A DNA stretch of 7,506 nucleotides. Source: an uncultured Gaiellaceae bacterium. Lineage in GTDB: Bacteria > Actinomycetota > Thermoleophilia > Gaiellales > Gaiellaceae. Shown in pieces: positions 4,853 through 7,506 of this stretch. The translations under genes and the position numbers were made by a program. Each line of letters starts with the position of its first letter. Position 1 is the stretch's first letter. The notes beneath the pieces are model-generated. The model was not told the DNA's origin and searched no databases. It saw nothing but the letters and a program-made list of their open reading frames with translations. The stretch covers positions 1-7,506 of the forward strand of contig CATPAS010000340.1 in assembly GCA_955652075.1 (NCBI GenBank), in the 5' to 3' direction.

Positions 4853-6153
4853 TGGCGACGGTCTCGATCCGCGACGAGGTCACGGAGCTCCTGCAGGAGC
4901 TCATCCGCGTCGACACGACCAACCCGCCGGGCAACGAGACCGCCGCGGCCGACCTTCTCCGCGAGTACCTCGAGGAGAGCGGTGCACAGGTGGAGCTGTA
5001 TGCACGAGTGCCTGAGCGCGCAAACCTCGTTGCGCGCATCCCCGGCCGCGGCGAAGGGCCGACACTGCTCTTCCTGTCGCACACCGACGTGGTGCTCGCG
5101 GACGCGGCGGAGTGGAGCGCCGATCCGTTCGGCGGCGAGCTGCGCGACGGCGAGGTGTGGGGTCGGGGCGCGCTCGACATGAAAGGGCAGGTCGCCGCCA
5201 GTGCAGTTGCCCTTGCCTCGCTCGCGCGTGAAGGCTTCGAGCCGGGCGGCGATCTCGTCTTCGCGGCGACCGCCGACGAGGAGGTCGGCGACGGATTCGG
5301 CGCGCAGTGGCTGTGCGAAGCGCATCCGGATGCAGTGCGTTGCGACTACCTGATCAACGAAGGGTCCGGTGAGCGGCTCGAGCTCAGCGGCCGGCCGTTC
5401 TACCTGTGCTCGGTCGCGGAGAAGATGAGCGCACCGTTCCGTCTCCGCGTGCGTGGGCGCAGCGGACACGCGTCGATGCCGGGAATCGCGGACAACGCGC
5501 TCGTGAAGGCGGCGCCGCTGATCACCGCGCTCGGCGAGTACGTTCCCGAGCAGCACCTCACTCCGGAGGTGGCCGCGCTGCTCGCGGCGGTCACCGGCCA
5601 GCGGCCGGCGTCGCCGCAGGACGCTCTCGAGCAAGCGCGAGGGATCGGGGAATTCTTTGCCGAGATGATTGAGCCTTTGCTGTCGCTGACGCTTTCGCCG
5701 ACGATGATCAGCGCCTCAAAGAAGCGGAACGTCATTCCTGCGGTTTGCGACGTCATCGTCGACTCGCGCCTGCTTCCGGGGACGACACCCGCGCAGCAGC
5801 AAGAGATCGTGCGCAACGTGCTCGGAGACGGCGACTACGAGCTGGAAGGCCTCGAGGCGCACGGCGGCACGCGTTCGCCGATCGAGACGCCGCTCTGGGA
5901 CGCCGTGACCGGCTGGATCGCCGAGGTCGAGCCGGAGGCAAGGCCGGCGCCGATCTGTGTGGCCGGGTTCACCGACAGCCACTGGTTCCGAGAGGCCTTC
6001 GGCACCGTCGCCTACGGCTTCTTCCCCTCGCGGGTGATGTCTGCCGAGCTGGCCGCGCGGCTGATTCACTCGGCCGACGAGCGCATACCGGTGGAGGATC
6101 TGGAGCTCGGGGTGAGCTTCCTGAGGCACGCCGCTCAGGCGATGCTCGCCTAG
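4852..6153 (+). CDS. M20 family zinc metallopeptidase / amidohydrolase (ArgE/DapE/dipeptidase type)
   Basis: A 433-residue cytosolic di-zinc hydrolase that cleaves amide bonds of peptides or N-acyl amino acids. Metal and catalytic motifs are in order: IRVDTTNPPGNE (18-29), SHTDVV (76-81; H77 metal ligand, D79 catalytic helper), WGRGALDMKG (103-112; bridging D109), ADEEVGD (141-147; catalytic E143, ligand E144), an acidic ligand near INEGSGER (E170) and LIHSADERIPV (404-414; H406). RGRSGHASMP (201-210) marks the lid/dimerisation domain, with H206 contributing to the neighbouring active site in dimers. A long insert (about 230-290) is part of that lid. Length and motifs fit the ArgE/DapE/CPG2 group that is usually labelled simply M20 dipeptidase; specificity is undecidable from sequence. 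The ATG at 4852 overlaps the methyltransferase stop by one base. ArgE-type enzymes are known to accept N-formyl amino acids, a possible link to the dioxygenase product. Confidence 0.93.
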   Translation: MATVSIRDEVTELLQELIRVDTTNPPGNETAAADLLREYLEESGAQVELYARVPERANLVARIPGRGEGPTLLFLSHTDVVLADAAEWSADPFGGELRDGEVWGRGALDMKGQVAASAVALASLAREGFEPGGDLVFAATADEEVGDGFGAQWLCEAHPDAVRCDYLINEGSGERLELSGRPFYLCSVAEKMSAPFRLRVRGRSGHASMPGIADNALVKAAPLITALGEYVPEQHLTPEVAALLAAVTGQRPASPQDALEQARGIGEFFAEMIEPLLSLTLSPTMISASKKRNVIPAVCDVIVDSRLLPGTTPAQQQEIVRNVLGDGDYELEGLEAHGGTRSPIETPLWDAVTGWIAEVEPEARPAPICVAGFTDSHWFREAFGTVAYGFFPSRVMSAELAARLIHSADERIPVEDLELGVSFLRHAAQAMLA

Positions 6154-6178
6154 TACCCCGGGAGGGGGCACCAGGAGT

Positions 6179-6206
6179 TTGCGGAATTCGACTCTGAGTC
6201 GATAAC
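6179..6206 (+). promoter_or_regulatory. Possible promoter of the DUF1385 gene (weak)
   Basis: TTGCGG (6179-6184) and GATAAC (6201-6206) are separated by 16 bp and loosely fit sigma-70-type -35/-10 boxes. Transcription would then begin around 6213, almost at the ATG (6216). That gene has no ribosome site, so a leaderless message would fit. A 15-bp interrupted palindrome (6188-6202) lies between the boxes. The matches to consensus are modest and this is a suggestion only. Confidence 0.25.
6188..6202. repeat. Short inverted repeat upstream of DUF1385 (possible operator)
   Basis: TCGACTC and GAGTCGA are perfect inverted copies around a single T. The site is 13 bp before the ATG of the next gene, within a 62-bp spacer, and falls between candidate promoter boxes, where a dimeric repressor could bind. 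A 7-bp arm can arise by chance, so function is inferred from position alone. Confidence 0.4.
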
Positions 6207-6215
6207 CTCGATGGC

Positions 6216-6992
6216 ATGAGCGAGGAGAAGCTCCGGCTCGGTGGGATGGCCCTCGCCAACGGCGTGCTCGTTCACGGGCCCACGGCCTGGGCCTGCGCGA
6301 TCCGTACGGAAGACGGGCAGCTGAAGGTCGTGGCCAGGCGCAAGCGGCTTCGTGCGAGCAAGGTCGAGAGCCCGTTGCTTCGTGGCCCGGTGCGCCTCCT
6401 CGATGCCATGGCGATCATCCCCGAGATCAGGCGCGCGCTCCCGGAGGCGAAGCTGCCGTTCCAGCGTCCCGCCGTGATCGTGGCGATGATCGGCAGCGCC
6501 ACCGTGGTGAAGATGATGCGCGGGTCGCGCTCGGTCGGCCCCGCAGCCCAGGAGCTCGTCGGGGGCGTGCTCTCGATTGCGCCGGCCGCACTCGCGTTGC
6601 GTGGCTCGGATGTGGCTGCGTACCACGGCGCGGAACACATCTCAATCGGCTCGTACGAGCAAGGGAAGCGCGCGACCAAGGAGCACAACCGCTGCGGGTC
6701 GCACCTGATCGGGCCCTTGTTGGCGACGACCGCGATCGGGAACACGCTGGCCGCGCGAGCCCCTGCACACATGCGCACCCCCGCGAGGCTCGGAGCGCAG
6801 CTCTTCGCTCTGGCCGCTTCGACCGAGATCTTCGGCTGGATGGTCCGCAACCCGGAGAAGCGGCTCGCCCGCGCACTCGCCAAGCCCGGCCACGAGCTCC
6901 AGCATCGGCTCGCGACCGCGGAGCCGACGCCGGAGCAGGTCGAGGTCGCCGAGGCCGCGCTCGCCGCCTGCCTCGAGCTCGAACAGGAATAA
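6216..6992 (+). CDS. DUF1385 (YqhQ/COG3872) family protein
   Basis: A 258-residue member of a widespread family of unknown function (YqhQ of Bacillus subtilis). Seen: the N-terminal hallmark GGMALANGVLVHGPTAWACA (9-28; family GG-A-xx-GV-xRGP), LLRGPVRLLDAM (54-65), AYHGAEHISIGSYEQGK (135-151; family YHGAEH...YE), HNRCGSHLIGPLL (157-169; family RCGT) and the C-terminal PGHELQHRLATAEPTPEQ (224-241) leading into VEVAEAAL. Relatives are about 300 residues with several membrane segments. Here the candidate segments (about 85-100, 113-128, 163-180 and 190-208) are short and only moderately hydrophobic, so membrane anchoring is uncertain. The start ATG 6216 lacks a Shine-Dalgarno; another ATG five bases earlier is in a different frame. 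The next gene's GTG lies 2 bp after its stop, so the pair forms an operon with a nicotinate phosphoribosyltransferase. Confidence 0.9.
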   Translation: MSEEKLRLGGMALANGVLVHGPTAWACAIRTEDGQLKVVARRKRLRASKVESPLLRGPVRLLDAMAIIPEIRRALPEAKLPFQRPAVIVAMIGSATVVKMMRGSRSVGPAAQELVGGVLSIAPAALALRGSDVAAYHGAEHISIGSYEQGKRATKEHNRCGSHLIGPLLATTAIGNTLAARAPAHMRTPARLGAQLFALAASTEIFGWMVRNPEKRLARALAKPGHELQHRLATAEPTPEQVEVAEAALAACLELEQE

Positions 6993-6994
6993 CG

Positions 6995-7506
6995 GTGGCC
7001 CTTCAGGAACGGACGCACGAGCGGCTGCCGCCCGACATCTTCGACCTGCCCGTCGAGAAGATGCGCGAGGGGTATTACGCCGACGCGTACTTCAACCACG
7101 CGCGCGCGACACTGCTACAGGACGGCCGACGCCCGCGCGTCGTGATGCAGGTGTTCCAGAAGCGTGATGCGTACCTCGGCGGCATGGACGAGGCGATCGC
7201 GATCCTCAAGCTCTGCTCCTACGACTGGGACGAGGTCACGGTTCACGCCCTCTACGACGGCGACCGCGCGGCGCCGTGGGAAACGGTGATGACGATCGAG
7301 GGCGACTACACACTGTTCGCTCACCTCGAGACCGCGTACCTCGGCGTGCTCGCGCGCCGCACGCTGATCACCACGAACGTCGTGCGGGTGCTCGAAGCCG
7401 CAAACGGGAAGCCGATCATCTTCATGCCGGCGCGACACGATCATCACCGCGTGCAGACAGGTGACGGCTACGCCGCGTATGTCGCGGGTCGCGTCGTGGG
7501 CGCGCC
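6995..7506 (+). CDS. pncB: Nicotinate phosphoribosyltransferase, N-terminal part (runs off right edge)
   Basis: This enzyme joins nicotinate to PRPP, giving nicotinate mononucleotide in the NAD salvage (Preiss-Handler) pathway, with ATP hydrolysis driving the reaction. The 170 codons visible begin VALQERTHERLPPDIFDLPV and contain VEKMREGYYADAYFNHAR (20-37), VVMQVFQKRDAYLGGMDEAI (50-69), TVMTIEGDYTLFAHLETAYL (97-116), GVLARRTLITTN (117-128) and FMPARHDHHRVQTGDGYAA (143-161). These match the NAPRTase/NadC-like fold and the subclass whose active-site segment reads PARHD...QTGDGYAA. The PRPP-binding C-terminal part lies beyond the window. GTG 6995 is the start because AGGA (6985-6988) stands 6 nt upstream, inside the end of the DUF1385 gene, and the conserved region begins soon after. 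A nicotinamide-specific relative cannot be fully excluded. Confidence 0.88.
   Translation, partial: MALQERTHERLPPDIFDLPVEKMREGYYADAYFNHARATLLQDGRRPRVVMQVFQKRDAYLGGMDEAIAILKLCSYDWDEVTVHALYDGDRAAPWETVMTIEGDYTLFAHLETAYLGVLARRTLITTNVVRVLEAANGKPIIFMPARHDHHRVQTGDGYAAYVAGRVVGA

Noticed and set aside
4537..5634. 365-codon minus-strand frame opposite the methyltransferase and M20 genes
   Set aside because: It overlaps two genes with complete catalytic motifs and shows no family resemblance of its own.
1..7506. tRNA, rRNA, CRISPR array or riboswitch
   Set aside because: No cloverleaf, regularly spaced repeat array or known aptamer core was found. The single non-coding stretch of size is accounted for by the palindromic element, and no gene-free stretch exceeds 300 bases.

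Overview
This is a compact, high-GC bacterial segment. The third codon position is almost always G or C, GTG starts occur alongside ATG, and Shine-Dalgarno sites are often weak. The mix of an ETF beta subunit, RarA, a bacterial tryptophan 2,3-dioxygenase, a DUF1385 (YqhQ-type) protein and an actinobacterial-style nicotinate phosphoribosyltransferase suggests an actinomycete-like genome, perhaps of the Thermoleophilia (Gaiellales/Solirubrobacterales) type. That placement comes from remembered family resemblance and was not computed.

Layout. On the minus strand from the left edge lies the N-terminal part of an ETF beta subunit (1-451). Only 20 bp away and diverging from it is a metallophosphoesterase (472-1143, plus). 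It converges, across a 15-bp gap, on a minus-strand pair: rarA (3147-1891) followed with no gap by a channel-like membrane protein (1890-1159). The two converging stop codons sit in one GC-rich hairpin. From a 12-bp divergent gap next to rarA starts a plus-strand series: tryptophan 2,3-dioxygenase (3160-3894), a SAM-dependent methyltransferase (4058-4852) and an M20 metallopeptidase (4852-6153, sharing one base with the methyltransferase). After a 62-bp gap come a DUF1385 protein (6216-6992) and, 2 bp later, the first 170 codons of a nicotinate phosphoribosyltransferase running off the right edge (6995-7506).

The most notable object is the only sizeable intergenic space, 3892-4057. It is not ordinary spacer but a 166-bp imperfect palindrome with perfect 15-bp terminal inverted repeats, a 10-bp-arm perfect hairpin at its centre and a TA dinucleotide at each end. 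This is the architecture of a MITE or ERIC-like fold-back element inserted at a TA target. Removing it with one TA copy recreates a TAATG stop/start overlap preceded by GGAGGGG, that is, a tightly coupled dioxygenase-methyltransferase junction like the TGATG junction at the next gene pair. The element itself supplies a replacement stop codon (TA+G) at its left end and a replacement Shine-Dalgarno (AAGGAG) at its right end. It appears to have entered an operon without damaging either reading frame. The two arms also pair the new Shine-Dalgarno with an anti-Shine-Dalgarno directly after the upstream stop codon.

The genes cover electron transfer (ETF), replication-fork repair (RarA), tryptophan oxidation (dioxygenase with adjacent methyltransferase and amidohydrolase-type peptidase) and NAD salvage (nicotinate phosphoribosyltransferase). 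Apart from the operon-like spacing, nothing in the sequence proves that they share one pathway.
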